A stretch of 64,000 nt of DNA. Source: Callaeas wilsoni. Its lineage: Eukaryota > Chordata > Aves > Passeriformes > Callaeidae. Numbering within the stretch: position 1 is the stretch's first letter; each line of letters opens with the position of its first letter. Below are positions 39,301 through 53,200 of this stretch, piece after piece. Made by a program: the position numbers and the translations under genes. Location of the stretch: contig VWPU01003076.1 of NCBI GenBank assembly GCA_013398955.1, forward strand, positions 1-64,000, written 5' to 3'. The notes beneath the pieces are model-generated. The model searched no databases and had not been told where the DNA came from. It worked only from the letters and a program-made list of their open reading frames with translations.

Positions 39301-42287
39301 TATCATCTACAAAGTAATAGATATACTTCCAGCTTAATTGTTTAAAAGAAGCTGCACGTTTAGTTAGGCACTTCCACTGTATTTATCCTTAGTTGTTATT
39401 TTAAGGACCTTAAAGAATGCCAGTGTCAAAACCTACCAGTTTTAATCAGACTAAACAGTTCAGTCTTCCTTTCCTGTAATCATTAGAAAATCTTAATTTG
39501 TTTGAGAAAGGACAAAGTGGCCTTTACTAATTTGATCAGTGCTCAGGGTCATGCTTGTCAGCTGAGTAAACATGAAAAGAAAAATATATTTATCTCCTAG
39601 TGGCTTTTCTTGGAACTTGAGTGGGGATGTTGCACTATTTATTCCAGAGCAAAATAGGTCAACTCTCTTAAATATCCCTTTCTTTCCCACAACTCTAGTA
39701 GTACTAAGAAATTACGTTCCTGAAAATTAAATTAAGTACTGGATTTCCTATTAGTTGTGCAACAAGCTTAAGTCTGCAAAAATAAAATAAGCTCTACCTT
39801 CTGAATTTGTCTTGTAATCGGGTACTACTGTTCCAGTTAATGAAAAGTTAAAATACTTCAAAGTGGTAAATTCCTGTGGCTTTTAACATCTGATCTCACT
39901 TGCAGAAGTAAGTAAACCTAGAGATCAAAGAGAGCTGTCATACATTGATCTTTCTTTCTGAGGCTCTGCTTTTATAAATCCATAATGTTATAGAATGGGA
40001 AATGCAAAGCAAAACATATCCCCTAGATGCACATTAGTTTCAGTTGTGCTAGTAACAGTGATTGGAAACCTGCTCTCTCTCTGTGAGTCATTGTCTTAGG
40101 TGATCTGCAAAGCTGTCATTTTTTTTTTTTTTTCTTCTTAACTCCTTCTGGCTCTTATATGTGTTGGTATGAATTTGAGGTGTATACATATATAAGTAAA
40201 ATCTTATGTAGGCAGCCCATGCTCCCTCCCCATTCCTTGTTACCAGACAAATGTCCCCTTTTACTCAGGAGATACATACATATCTGTATATCTATATATG
40301 AAGGAATGGGTAAGGGATGATTAACTGACTCCATTAATAGTGTGGCCAAGTTTTCAAATAATTAATAATTTTGCCATTTCCACGATTAAAATTCAGAACA
40401 GATGATGTAATAGTGAAGATGTGCTAAAGGTACTTGAACATTATGCACAAATCTAGGCCACTTTTAGGGGGGTTTATGATGTAAATGATTATCAGTGTGT
40501 ATGCAAATGAGCTGCTTCCAGGGGCTGTATTTCTTCTTTGACTTTGATCTGAAACAAGGAAATACTGATTGAAGTAGAAGAAAAATATTGTATGAAACTT
40601 CTATGCTCAATTCTGCTTTATGCTGTGCATCAACAAGGGTACAGGGGTTTTTTTTTAAGATTTAAAAATAATACTTTCTGTGCTAATCTCTTCCATCTTT
40701 CTGTGTAAGATTTCAGGAGATAATTTCTTGAGCAAAAAGTTATTTTGGTAATTCTGAGAGCAATGTGGGATTTAAAAAAAATTTTTTTTTGTTTGCTTGA
40801 GGCTTTAATATCAACTGGATTTCTAGTGTAGGAATATGTATTTGTAAGTGTTTAGATCTGTATGAGAATTCTTTCACCTTAGGCATTTCAGGTCGTCTGT
40901 ATTGGCTGTTTAATTTTGTACGACTAAATTGAAAACTTTGAGTGATGGTCAAAGAATCCCAGCTCTTTGCAGCATAAAGGGAGAGGGATTTTGAAGGATG
41001 CAAGAAAATTCTCTCTGTGTATGTTAAAGTCTTCTTTCACTTTTCACTTTCTTTGTGTTAAGTATTCCACTCCCTTTTCTCATAAAGAACGTTTCTTTGT
41101 GTCTTTGATGCTCTGTATCTGCTCAGGTGCTTGCCCTGGCCAGTGTGGCAGCACATTCCAGTATGTTAGCTGTCAACACAAAAGCTGGTGGATGCAAGAA
41201 TCACAATTATAAATCATAAACCACCTTTGTAACCCCAGCAGTACTGTGTCAGCCAGTAACTGTGGCCCTAAACTCAGGCAATTGTAGTGGTCCTGTTGTC
41301 TAGAAATGTTGGCATAAGGTCCTGACATACAGTTTCTAGCCATTTGCTTGTCTAATTTTTTTTTACTAAATCAGACTGAAGTCAGATGGTAAGGCCTGGG
41401 AACCATATTCTGTTAGTTAGGGTCCTGATGATAAATGGATAGTGTTGTTTTGAGGTAGTGATGATTTAGTGGCCTATTCTGATAAGTTTCTGGACACCAT
41501 GTTAAGTTATCTGCAGTATGGACTTCTATATACAGGTTCCAGGAGCTTTATGTCATCTGGATGATATGGGCTTTCCTCTTCTAAGATTTTTGAGCGGGGG
41601 TTGATGTGAGCAGGTGACTTTCATATTTACCTGGAAAGCAAACATCTTAGGCCTGATTCATGAATGAGCTTGCAGTTGTTAGCAAAAGACAGCCTTCAGC
41701 TTCTCTCTGCTCTTTTAGGCAAGCTGCTATTAAAGGTAGGATAGGAAATACTAGGGAGTAAAAAAGAGGGAGACATGGAGATCTTCCCCAAAAAGAGTTG
41801 ACTCTGGTGCATAAATTCAGTGCTTCAAAAGTGTAAAAGTGTGATCAAATAATTTCGTGAAAAGGTTGAGTCTTAGTATTTAAAGTTGATCTGTAAAACT
41901 TTTATGTTTGCACTTCACAGCTACAAGATAGAATACTGGTCTTCAGTTTTCACCATGTTTGCACCATGGCTTAGCATTTGTAATTTGTTCTATGCTCTAT
42001 GCTAACTGAAGTTTATTTCTGGTCTCTGAATATGTAGAGGTAAACCATTGGCAGTACTTAAGCCTGTATGATAGTGAAACAAACCTAAGGTCATGTTACT
42101 AGACCAGCATGCTTGATCAATGTGATTTTTCTTTTCTTAACTGTAATGTGAAGCTGTAAAAGCTCACAAAGTTTACTTTACTACACAAAAAGTGTACTTT
42201 TTGTTTGGTGAAGTCCCTAACAGTAAAGCTTGGTCTGTCCAGAGAGTTGATCTTTGTATGCCTGATGGCATATCTCAAAATGCTGGC

Positions 42288-42325
42288 TGAGCTGTTTCTT
42301 AATAAATGAGCTGTTTCTTAATAAA
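42288..42325. repeat. Exact 19-base tandem duplication
   Basis: TGAGCTGTTTCTTAATAAA occurs twice head to tail (42288-42306 and 42307-42325). No differences between copies, so it is young or recent slippage. Confidence 0.95.
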
Positions 42326-45225
42326 TGTTGTGGCCTTTAAAATGCTGTGAACCTAAGAGGGAGACTGCCCATGGAATTTGCTGTCTAAATGCCAAGATAT
42401 CTTCAGCTATCGTGGAATATGAAAGTGCAGCAATTCTTCTTTCCTAGAGAAACTTCAGGGGAGCCCTCCAGAAAGTGGGTAAGAATAAAGTTTAAGAAAT
42501 ATTTTTTTTTCTAAAACCTTGCTAACTTCTTCTGAGTTGGATTTAGGACTTTGGCAATGAAAGTAAGAAGGGCATGCCTTCAAGATATGGGAAAGGAGCC
42601 TTGCTGAATTTTAAGGGTCTTTGCATGTACCAAACCCTCTCATTATGTTTGGTACTATCCTTAAGTATTATCTTTCACTTGCTGTGATCTGAATTTTCCC
42701 TTACATAATCTTCTGAAGACTCTTAGTGAAATGTTGAGGTAGGACCTGATAGCAATACTGTTGTCTCCCTTCTGTTCGCACTACATGTCTTTTCTTTGGG
42801 AAGGATGCGGATGGGTCCTGCAAAGATCTGGTGGAACAGAGTCTAGTGTAATCCTTAGCCTGGGGATGAGTATGTGCCTCCTTGAGCTGCCTTTTTGACA
42901 CAGCATACAATGTAGCATTTCTTCCCTTGTTAGATACTGGCTTGAAATGAGAGGAGGAAGTGAGTGCATAAGCTGAGCATTATATCCTTTGTTTCTTTCA
43001 TTCCTTCAGGTCTGTATATCTTGGGGGATGCAGCTGTCCAGTCAGTGTACTGTCTGTGCTTGGTTTTGCTACTCTGCTGTGAGACAATTAGAAGGTAGGG
43101 AAAGATCTGCCTTTCTCCAGTAACCTCAGTTGTTGTAGGCTGTTCAGTGACTTAGTGAACATAGGCTCAGCAACTGGTAAGGTGTCCAATAGGCTCATGT
43201 CCAATTGCTTGTTTTTCTTTACTCTTTCATCTTGTCTGGAGAAGCTGGAATCCTTTCCTTCTCTGGTGTCAGATGGCCTTCCAAGATGGAACCAGCTGGA
43301 AGAGCTTGCTGCTGTTGGGGCAGTTGTCTTTGAGATACAGGCTAGGAGAATTTTATTGACTGAGACAGTCTTAAGACCCTTAAGCTCTGGGTTTAAGAAA
43401 GGTTATAGTGCTGAATTTAATGCAGACTTTCTGCTGATCAGACACTTCGAGATTTTTCTGTCAACATCATCACATTTCATCTAAACTTGTTTGTGATTGG
43501 GCTGTTGGCTGTCTTAGAGGACCATTCTCTTAGTAGTGATGTTAACTACACATAATGCTGTTGTGAGGACACACATCCATCTGTTGGCTGGCAGGGACTG
43601 CAGCCTCACATGCTGAACATCTCAGGATATCTTTCAGCAGTCTGTTCCTGAATATTTCCAAGACCTTAACTAAATGAGGAGAATGGGACAGAAATCTGAG
43701 ATCAGATTTCTATTTTATGCTTCATTATAAAGATAAGTGGTTTACAGGCAGTGCATAATGAGCTGCGTAGCCTGAGGTCATTGTTCTGGAGATAAAACAC
43801 CCGGCAGTGCCAGTCAGCTTATGACAGCAGTAAAGTGAAGCATATCTGCAATACAAACGAGAGAAGAATGAAGACTCAAATGGTAATATGAAAGTATAAA
43901 AAAAGGATTAAACATTAGGAGGTTTGCAGTGCTTCATTCCTGATTCTTCCTTGCCTAATAGTGGCTTCGAGCTGCTTCCTTTCTTGTACTTAGACCAGTA
44001 AATTAATTTAACTTCTGTAGTTATGGGAAGTAGCATCCGCTGTGGAAGCATAGCAGCTACTTGTGAAGACATGTGCCAAAGAGCTTGGATGCAGTAGTGA
44101 ATCCTGACTGAAGCTAAGATGCCTATAAAGGGAGACAGATGAGCTTGAATCAGGCAGGCAGGTAAAGGATGGAATTGTCTTTTTCCTCTTCTTGCTGATT
44201 CTTCTTGGCTTCCTCCAGGCACCTGGGAAGTTTCTCCCCTGCCTGCCGCTTTGGGGAAGGTATGAGTATGGAAACTCTGAACCAGAAGTGTGAGCTAAGG
44301 TGTTAGGAACTTCTAAAGATTGCTATTTTTATGAAATGCTTTTACAGAGAAAATATATGTGCTAGTTTTGGTTTGCTGCTTGAGTCAGGATTTCTACCAG
44401 TACTGTATTTCTTAATGAGGCTATAATGTGTGTTTGAAACTACAGCATGGTAGTAGCCTGGGAGAGATTTGCAGTCATTCACATTCTTCAGCAGTTATTC
44501 ATGGAGAGTCCATTGTTTCATGTTATTCTTGTGTGACCTCCTGGTATGCTGGCAATGTAAGAGGTGAGACTGTAGGAAAGGCAATTTAATTGACAGTCTT
44601 TGTATGGGGCATGAACAAATGTGGTGCAGCACCCTAAATCTCGCTGCATGCATATAGTTCTGCACCTTTGCATCTGCAAAAACACATGAAGCAGTAGTAT
44701 TAACAGGGAGAGAATGGCTTGGGAATCAACGTTAACAGCTTAAATATAAAGGATAATTTAGAGTGATTACATTTGTATTAAACAGGTATGCTATTTGCAC
44801 TAGTTCCTACGTGATATTATAAAATAGGAGCAGGCATGTATGTATTTTCTATCCATTTTCTTCATTGGAAGGTTGTTGGTTTCATTGTCTTTGGACAGCA
44901 CAGTGTGTACTTGTTAGAGGAAAGAATCTAGATCCTATGTTCCCTGGATGGGAAAGGGCTGTGGAGGCAGTAGTCCTACGGAGTAGATCTCTAACTGAGG
45001 TCTGGCTACCTTGGTTTATGGTACATTTGGAATTCATAAAAAGGGCCTTGAAGTGTTTGATATTGTCCTTCCTGGGGAGGAATGTGCTGGAGAAATGTTG
45101 CACAGAGTTGCTTCCTCCTGAGTGACTTTGATAGGGTATGCTCCTGATTGATTAGATGCTTGTAGTCTTCAGGAAACCAAATATTAAAGCTATATTCTGC
45201 CAAATCAATTAGCTACTTAAACAAT

Positions 45226-45254
45226 ATTATTATCATCATCATCATCATCATCAT
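45226..45254. repeat. (ATT)n(ATC)n microsatellite
   Basis: Two ATT units followed by seven ATC units and a final AT. Likely polymorphic. Confidence 0.9.
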
Positions 45255-45514
45255 GCTCTGTCTTTCCCAAATAGGTAAGGTAACATCCAAGTGTTTGCCA
45301 GAGGAACTTAGTGATTGCAGAAGTACAAATCACTATGGCATAGCTTTGAGATTCAAAGTTGTTCACCCTTCTGTCCCTAAGCTACTTGTTGTTACCAATC
45401 ATTTTTTGGAGCTGCTATGAAAATGAAGATGAAGCCACTGAGAAGCTAATTTGTGTATCCCAGTTGCTGTGCTTTACCTGTATTTTTATTCTAAGTTCTA
45501 GGTGGGGGATGCAT

Positions 45515-45680
45515 CAGTCATGGTTTAACCTCAACTGATCTCTAAGTACCACACAGCTGCTCACTCACTCACTCCACACTTTCCCACTGGGATGGGGGGA
45601 GAATTGGAGAAAAGTAAAACACATGGGTTGAGGTAAGAACAGTTTAGTAACTGAAATAAAGTAAAATATAGTAATAATAA
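45515..45680. mobile_element. Probable avian LTR-derived repeat fragment
   Basis: The segment has an order I associate with a common avian interspersed LTR family: ATGGTTTAACCTCAACTGAT, then CTCACTCACTCACTCC, GGGATGGGGGGAGAATTGG, GGGTTGAGGTAAGAACAGTT and an AT-rich end with TAATAATAA. Neither element end is visible, so it is a fragment. The family assignment is from memory and uncertain. Confidence 0.5.
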
Positions 45681-47173
45681 TCTTCATCTTGTCTTAAGAT
45701 GATTCAATTCAATTTTTCTTTTTCTGTGAAATAGTTTTACTAAATAACTTTGAAATTTAGTATTAAAGATGTCCAGTTAATACAGCAGTTGAACATCACT
45801 AAAAAACTGGGTTAACTCCCACAGTGATATGTAGTCACACAAGTCATAAATTTCAAAGCTTTTAGCACGGCATATTTTTCCTAGTGGAATCTCGTTAGTA
45901 TGGCTTAGCAAGATTGTTTTATTTGAATTTCAGGCTATGGTTTAGTGAAATACTACTATCTATCAGAATCAAAGAATCCAACTAAAATTGAACTGTACTG
46001 TAGGTGATAAAGAGATATCTAAAGGAGATTCTATTTCTGTATATAGATGAAACTAAAGAAGTGTTCCTGATGTCATGTTAGATTATTCCAAATTGCTTCT
46101 CCTTATACTTGAGAGAGCCTGAAAAACTAGATTGTGTGGTTTAAGAAAGATGTTGTCTTGGGCCTTTTTTGTATGTGTGACATGTTTGGTGCCAACATGT
46201 CAGCTGTTTGAATGAAGAAATGGTTGGTTTCCAGACAACTTTGATTCTGTATCTCATCATTTTGTTAGCCTTTTAATCCTTTGTGCTGGCTTTCAGAACT
46301 TTTGAATAAAATGATCATTTTTCAAATCTGTGCTGTTACGTGTTTTAGAAACTTTAGGTTTCTATAAATTGACAAATTTCTAAACCATGGAAAAGGCAGT
46401 ATCTTTGCCCTCTAATAGCTTTAATTTGTTTTCAGATTTTGAAATGGTAAAAATGCTTCTGTATTTTGAAGCTGCTGGTGTGGAATTGCTCTAGTTGATA
46501 ATCTCTGTAACTTTACACAGATTAAAGGACTATGTGATTTAAAATTTTTGACATTGACTTAGACAACTTCTTTTGTTTTATGAAAGATGTAGGGTTTCAT
46601 TATTCTGAATAAGAAGATGTAACCTTGAGAATACAGGATGAGGTATCCTGCTTACTTGAAATGAGTGCACAAAGCCGATTTACAAGTCAATTAAAAGTGC
46701 AGCTGCCTTACAGGCAAGAGATATCGAGTAGTCCTTGATAACAGAAGGTGGTCGTTGTCCCTCTTTTTACAGTGCTCCCAGTTTCACAGTGGAAAGTGCA
46801 AAGGAAGTTGAAGACCCTAACACAGTGTGAAACATCATAGAATATTTTTATTACAGGAAAAGTAAAGTAAAAGTAAAGTGTTTAGTAGAATTGTACTTTA
46901 TTTTTTATTAAATCAGGTTACTTTAGGAAAATATTATAAAACCCTTCTCACTGAGAGGTTACTACCATCTTGCAGACATTGTAGTGCTTCTGTGCTAAGT
47001 CCTACAATGTAGACATTTAAACTAAACTTGCATTAAATTACTTATGAGATTCATGGTGATACCAATCAACTGCTATAATTTAGTATACTACTAATCCTTG
47101 TAATTTAGAGAGTTTTAAGTCGTACTGAACTTCGGAGGAACTGTGTGTAAATCTCTGAGGTGATATGATCTAT

Positions 47174-47200
47174 AAATAAATCTCTAAATAAATCTCTAAA
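47174..47200. repeat. 12-base tandem repeat, 2.25 copies
   Basis: AAATAAATCTCT repeated at 47174-47185 and 47186-47197, then AAA. Confidence 0.9.
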
Positions 47201-49463
47201 AGCCATACATTGTCTTTTGCTGGTAATTTTAGATTTTCTGTATGAGGGTGGAGAAACCATAGCTGCTCTAAACAGTTTGTAAAAAATGCAGTTGTTGTTT
47301 AGATTTGGGTGCTTTTTATATGTCTATTTTGTGGTTCCCTACACATATATACTAATGTCTGTTCTTTCAGATAAAATGTGTGATACATTCTGCTATCATT
47401 TCTTTGTCTAATGGGATTTAATATAGGATTTTTTTAATGTAAATAGAGATCTTTTCTTCCCTCAGCCATCAATATAATTGTTTTAAATAGCTGCTTGTTT
47501 AATTGGAAAAGCCTGGATAAAAAAGACAGGATGAGTAAGGGTAAGTCTACTTAATAAGTGTAGGTTTTACAATGGGGCTGTTTAGAATGTGTGGACAATT
47601 ACTTGCTTAGATTACACAAAGAATTAAATAGAGTGGTGAAGTATTTAAAATGATCCAGTGTCACCTGTCTGGTTACATTCTCACATGGTCTTCATGGTTT
47701 TTCCTAATTGTAGTACTACTTAAAGCCATCAGACTAAAAAAGAATAAAAATCTTTCTTAGGCTGGATAGTGCTAATAATCCCTTTTGGTAATGATAGACC
47801 TGGGTAAATTGTCTGAGACTGACAAATGGCAGCTTAGAGATTATATGAAGTGCAGTGGAAGCACTTAAAGTTACAAACATGGTTCCTGAGTATTGTCCTT
47901 AACTACAAATCTCTGCCAAATGCAGATTGGATTGTGCACCCTTGCGCCCAGATATTGCTACCCTTCTGATATTTTTTCTGCTAATTTTACTAGTGAGGCT
48001 AAAGGAGAAGCATCATAGTCTGTGAATTCTGTGTTAGATGATGAGGGCAAAACTATAAAGGTATCAAATAAATGTCTTACTCTAGTTCACTTTCAAATGA
48101 GTTCAGGAAAAGGGTTTTTCATGGTAGCTATTGTTCAGTAACTGCGCGTGCTGTCTTTTTTAGCACTGAACGGGAAGAAAGAGATCAAAAAGCCCTTGTC
48201 TGCAAGGTCTCTTGTGGCGAGGCTGCATTATTTAAAAACTTAGGAGCGTGTTAAAGGCAAACTCAGGAAAAACCTGCATTTTCGGGATGTGTCTCTGCTG
48301 CTTGTTAAGCTTAATTAAAAAATACGAGGAGATACACCTACCGGTAATTATTACTAATTTGCGCTCACGTTCACACGTGCACATCACTGGTACATTGATC
48401 AAGTATAGTGTTTCTTTTCTCAGTCAGACTGTAAATTAACAATGCAATCCCTTCACATAAATAATCTTGCTTTCATCTTGCATTGATTTATGGATCAACT
48501 TCAGCTCCATTACATACTGAGAACCTTTTACTCCAAGCTCATTTCATCATGGGTTTCTCTCTTTTGTTTTGTACCTGTCTGGCATAAATGTGTTGTGATT
48601 CTCTTTGATATGATATTCCTAATGAAAGTGATGCTGAGTTTGAAGCTTTATGTGGCAAAATTGATTATTTAATATTTTAATGGTCTAAATAAAGAATAAT
48701 AAATTGAAAATAAATTTTTAACTTATGATGTGTGAAAATTATATCACTCATTTTTATGAGGTACTTGTGATTTGCTGTGGCTAGAATGCCCGGTTATACT
48801 TAACATTGCTTACTAGTTCTTAACACAATTCTTAGTAGAAAGCTGCATTTCAAATGTGTTTTCCATTAGTTAGAGGAGTAAGTTAATGAGCAGGAATTTT
48901 GTGAGTTGCTGAGAGGATCCCTCAAATGCTGCACTATGGTCAAGAAGATCTTGCTGTGCCTCAAACAACAGTTTTTCAGAGTGGTTTGTTGTGGGGAGCT
49001 GGTCAGTGGAACCAAGAATGTTTCAGCTTGCATTTTTATTTTTAATTTTGCTGTAACTGAGGGAAAAGTGAGACCTAATTGAGCATGGATGGAGCAGATA
49101 GACTTGAATAAACAATTAGTTTTCTGAGGCTTCCAATGTGATAGAATAAATGAAACCTTTATAGGTAGTCTAGGAGCTCATTGGTGAATGTGAATGGAAA
49201 TAGATTTTATAAAGAACTAAACTGCTTTTTGCTTCATTAGTATTCATAGTATAACAAAAAAACCCACAACACACCACCTCTTTCCAGAGTATATATATTC
49301 TCCTCTGAATTTTTTTTTTCCATGAGACAAATGATGATGGTGTCAACAGCTGATGAAGATGAATAGGCTTCTTTCTTACATATTTCAGTTATTTTTTGTT
49401 TCAATTGAAAGTGACTTTGAAGGTTACTTTTACTAAATTTTCATCCTGCTAGTTAAAGAGCCA

Positions 49464-49495
49464 GAAAAAAGTCTTTCTTGAAAAAAGTCTTTCTT
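49464..49495. repeat. Exact 16-base tandem duplication
   Basis: GAAAAAAGTCTTTCTT occurs twice head to tail (49464-49479 and 49480-49495). Confidence 0.95.
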
Positions 49496-50281
49496 AAAAA
49501 TCTGTGTATGAGCTGAAGCATTGGAGAGGTTTGAAAAAGGTGTGCTTATGGATGCCTTCACATGCACAGAGCATAAATACTTATTTCCATGCATTTGTCA
49601 TGGATTTCTTGACCTGTAAAAAGGATTATTAAAATAATTAAGGATGAAAATGCTGCCTGTAGTGTCTAAAATATCAAAGTTCTTTTCAGTTTGCTGTGTA
49701 GCTAATTCCTGCTTTCATTGAGAAATTAAGGAAACAGTGTGGTTAGTTTAATATCTTTATCTAGAGTACAGCGTAGTGCATAGCTAATGCTACTCATGGC
49801 TCTGCATATGATAATAAGAAAAGGAATACAGCCATAGAAAACTGAAGAACAAAAAGCTGCCAAAGAGGTGGCTTTATCCAAGGGAAGGTAAGAAAACAGT
49901 GCTTTGTCACAGTGTTAATAACTTTTGTTTAAACTTGGTGGTTCCTACTGTTTCAGCTAAAAACTTTGTTGTCTTTGTTCTCTCCCACTTCTTAAAGTAG
50001 ATAAACCAGTGAAAACAAAACAATCCTCTGAAGTGTGTGCTTAGTGTTAGGAAGATGTGATTTTTGCAACTGGCTCTTCCCTGCCCTGCCAAGTAGCTTC
50101 TTTGTGGGGACAGTGTGGGTCAGCCAGTGCTGCTCCTCAGTGTCTGTGGGCCTGCTGGAAGGATCAGGACTGCTGTGTTGATGCCTGCTCCTTAAACCTG
50201 CAGTGTCTTGTTATGTCTGAAATGGTGTGTGTGAGGGGGTGTGTGTGGTTTTTCTTCTGCTTCAGGTTTCCAGCTCTTGTC

Positions 50282-50299
50282 CCTTTGCCCCGGCAAAGG
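50282..50299. repeat. 18-base near-palindrome
   Basis: CCTTTGCC and GGCAAAGG form an 8-bp perfect stem around CC. The loop is too tight for a stable RNA hairpin. As DNA it resembles a symmetrical binding site, but no factor is assigned. Confidence 0.8.
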
Positions 50300-53200
50300 T
50301 GTTTCCCAGACCCCAGGAGCTACCCACCAGGTTTGTGGTTGGGTTGTGTCCTTGATTTCCCCCCAGACTGAATCAGGGGTGCTTCTGTCAGCTTTCTCTT
50401 GCTGCCTCCTGGCTACTGCCTGGGTCTTTTTCAACAGGCAGATGTGGCAGTAGTGACAGCAAATTTCAACACCACAAAATGCTTTTTCCTGACAAGACGG
50501 CCATCAGGACAGGGGCAGGAAGGGAGTATCCTTCCTGCTGCATAGCAGTGGCATGCACTGCTGCACATCTGGGCAGCTAAGGATGGGTTTTCTTTTTTTG
50601 TCTTTTTTGTCAGATCTCTTTTAAAAATTGTGGAAGCAAAGGTAAAACACAAACATGCTTCCTGATGCACAGGCAGTGCTTAGAGGAGTTGTACAACGGC
50701 AAAAAGTGGGATTTTCTTTTTCCAGATGATACCCTTGCAGCAGAGCTGAGTGGATTTGGCAGACCCCTGGGACACTGCTCTCTGTTTTCATGCTTTTTTT
50801 TGGTTAACTTCTCCGACTTCCTCGCAGAATTCACTATGTTGGATCTGGTCCCTCTGTGTCCTTCCTAGCAGGACTGACATGTTGAGCTGCTGCAGCTTCA
50901 TCCTGGCTAGCAGCCTGTTTGCGATGATTTGACTTCACTTTTTTGAGTGCTGACAGTTTTTCCTAGTTTGGAAATGATGTTTTCTTGTAAAAAGCAAAAA
51001 GCCTTAGCACATCATGTGCATTCCTGAGAAGATACCTGTATGACTGTCAGAATAAAATAAAAAAGGGTTGACGTTACCCATAAATAAAGTGCCCTATGCG
51101 ATCTCTTTTAACCATGGGTTGAACTATATTTATTTAGAACCGTGTTCTGTTTTTTGCCTATGTTTTTAGGGCCTTATGTGGAGTGTGCCAAATCTGCTAT
51201 TTGTTATTTGTAAATCTTTTGATGTTTGTTAAAGCTGGGTGTGTAAATCCAAGGAGACTAAGGGCAGGCTGAGTTATTGGAGGCAGTGCCTTCAATACAA
51301 ATACTGTTGCTTCCTTTGTTTCCTGGAAAGGGAGCAGTCTATTTCTGAGTCTGTGTGTACAGATGCAACACACAGGAGGCTTTCAAGAACTGAAGGACTC
51401 TGTCATATTGTAACAAAACTATTCCATCTTAACAAGGATAAAGTAATAATTGGCTCAGACTGCAGTGTGCATGCATATTTATAGGCCACTTTTTGGCCTC
51501 GTAGAATACTGCAAAGACTGTGCTTCATTTTCTGTGCAATCAAGTGTAAATATGTTTCTGAAAAAGCATTGGATGCAACCTGATTATTTTTTAACATAGC
51601 CATAGCTGATACTTCAAATTTGTCTGAGTTGTATTTATTTGCTTTTAATTGACCAAACATCAGATTTGTTTTCAAGAAAAATACAATTGTTTTATATGCA
51701 GATTTGCATTTCTAGAATGAGTGGGAAGTTGGTAGCAAGAAATTGTGGTTATGTCTCTAGTGATCCTTAGCAGAATTCTTAAAATGTTACTTTACTACCT
51801 AGGATATGATAGGTAGGATGCTATAGGAAAACATCATGACTTTGTTTGCTGATGCTCTTTATTTATGCAACATCATGTGTTCAGCACAATAGACTAGACA
51901 ATTTTGAACAGTGGCTTTAGTTATAAGCACTGTGTTTCTGCATATATGTGGGATGTAAAATCAATAAATACAATGATTAGAAGTGATGCTTTGTGAATCG
52001 CAGAGCTTTACTGTGGGTTTCTTCTCTTTACCTTTGTAAGGACATGTTTGCAGTGCCAGTTGCAGGTTGCATTCATGTGTAAATCAAGTGTTGCTATATG
52101 AATGATTAGCAAATTTCCCTGTAAACAGGACCTTTTCCATCTCTAATCCTTTTCAATCTACAGTGAGCCTAGGATCTTACTTTCTGTCCGTGCTGTAGCT
52201 GACAGACTGGTGTCACTGTCCTAACAAGGAAACTGGAGGTCATGGGGGGAAGTGAGATAATCCAAGGCTTGAAGTCTGGACTAGAATCACAGATGCCACC
52301 AGGCTGGAAAACTAGTGAGATCTTTCAGCCCAAGCTGAACAGAACGTTTCCCATGGAGAGGCAGTGCTGAATTTAAGATATGTCAGATAAATAGTGATCT
52401 TCCTTCTTGATCTATGTTGGTGGAAAAAGTATCTGCTTGTTTTTGAGGAATTGTGGTAGGAAACAGGGCAAGAAATGAGATCTTTCCTTGTCCATTGAAA
52501 TCCTTGTGGCCTGTTGAGTCTTCCTTTGTATGCACTCTTCACCTTCATTATGCATGGCTTCTTGGAAGTGGTGCTAGTTTTTGGAGAAGTTTCCTTTTAT
52601 CTCTGTGTGGTAAGTTATTTGTGGTTCTGTGTTCTGCAGAGGCTGCTCTGAGAGCTGTGAATATTCAGAATAATTGCATAGTTCTCCAAACCCTACTCAA
52701 AACTAAGGTGGATTAATATTGCTTGTGGGTAAAGGGAATGTAGAGTATTTCAATGATCAGCTGATTTAATTGGAATTGCTGACAGACTTGTTCAGCTGAT
52801 GTGTTTGATACAGGTTTGTGGAGACTGATAGGCAGCCCTAGATTGCTCAGATTGCACCCACAGGCAGAATTCTTCTAAAGCTGATGTGACCAAAAGCAGT
52901 GGACTCGTGCTGCAGACATGAGTTACTGCAGGACATCTGTGGAAATTTCGTTGCACCTCTGCTTGTGATAGTACTGTAAGACAGACTTCTCTGGTGTCTA
53001 TACTACACCACTGTAGCATTTCCTTTTCAAGTCTAATTTGGTTTTACAGAGTTCTTGTCAAGCATCTGGAGTAACTAAACTGCACTATGCTCTTAATTGA
53101 CTAAAGTGTATTTTTAAGTGAATTGTAAGATGCTTTTGGAAAGTATGATCCTAACTGTTAAAAAGATTATATTCAGTGTTGCTCTCTGTGTCAGTGCAGC

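Larger units (their letters stand above)
34502..45514 (+). other. Intron 1 of MAST4, no supported gene
   Basis: AT-rich intron with several T runs (about 35399-35423, 38760-38774 and 40118-40133). It includes the A+C-rich exon-like block, the G-quadruplex motif, a 19-base tandem duplication and an ATC microsatellite, listed separately. Other open frames (such as 36593-36928 - and 43155-43484 +) show no domain, splice or family support. Confidence 0.6.

Noticed and set aside
45960..46010. CAGAATCAAAGAATCC resembling a reversed CR1 3' end
   Set aside because: The following bases do not continue into the usual GGTTGGAAGGGACC block, so the likeness is too short.
50057..50868. Cluster of overlapping frames in a G+C-richer patch, possibly a gene
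   Set aside because: Frames lie on both strands, are short and low-complexity in part, and none shows a known family or paired splice sites.
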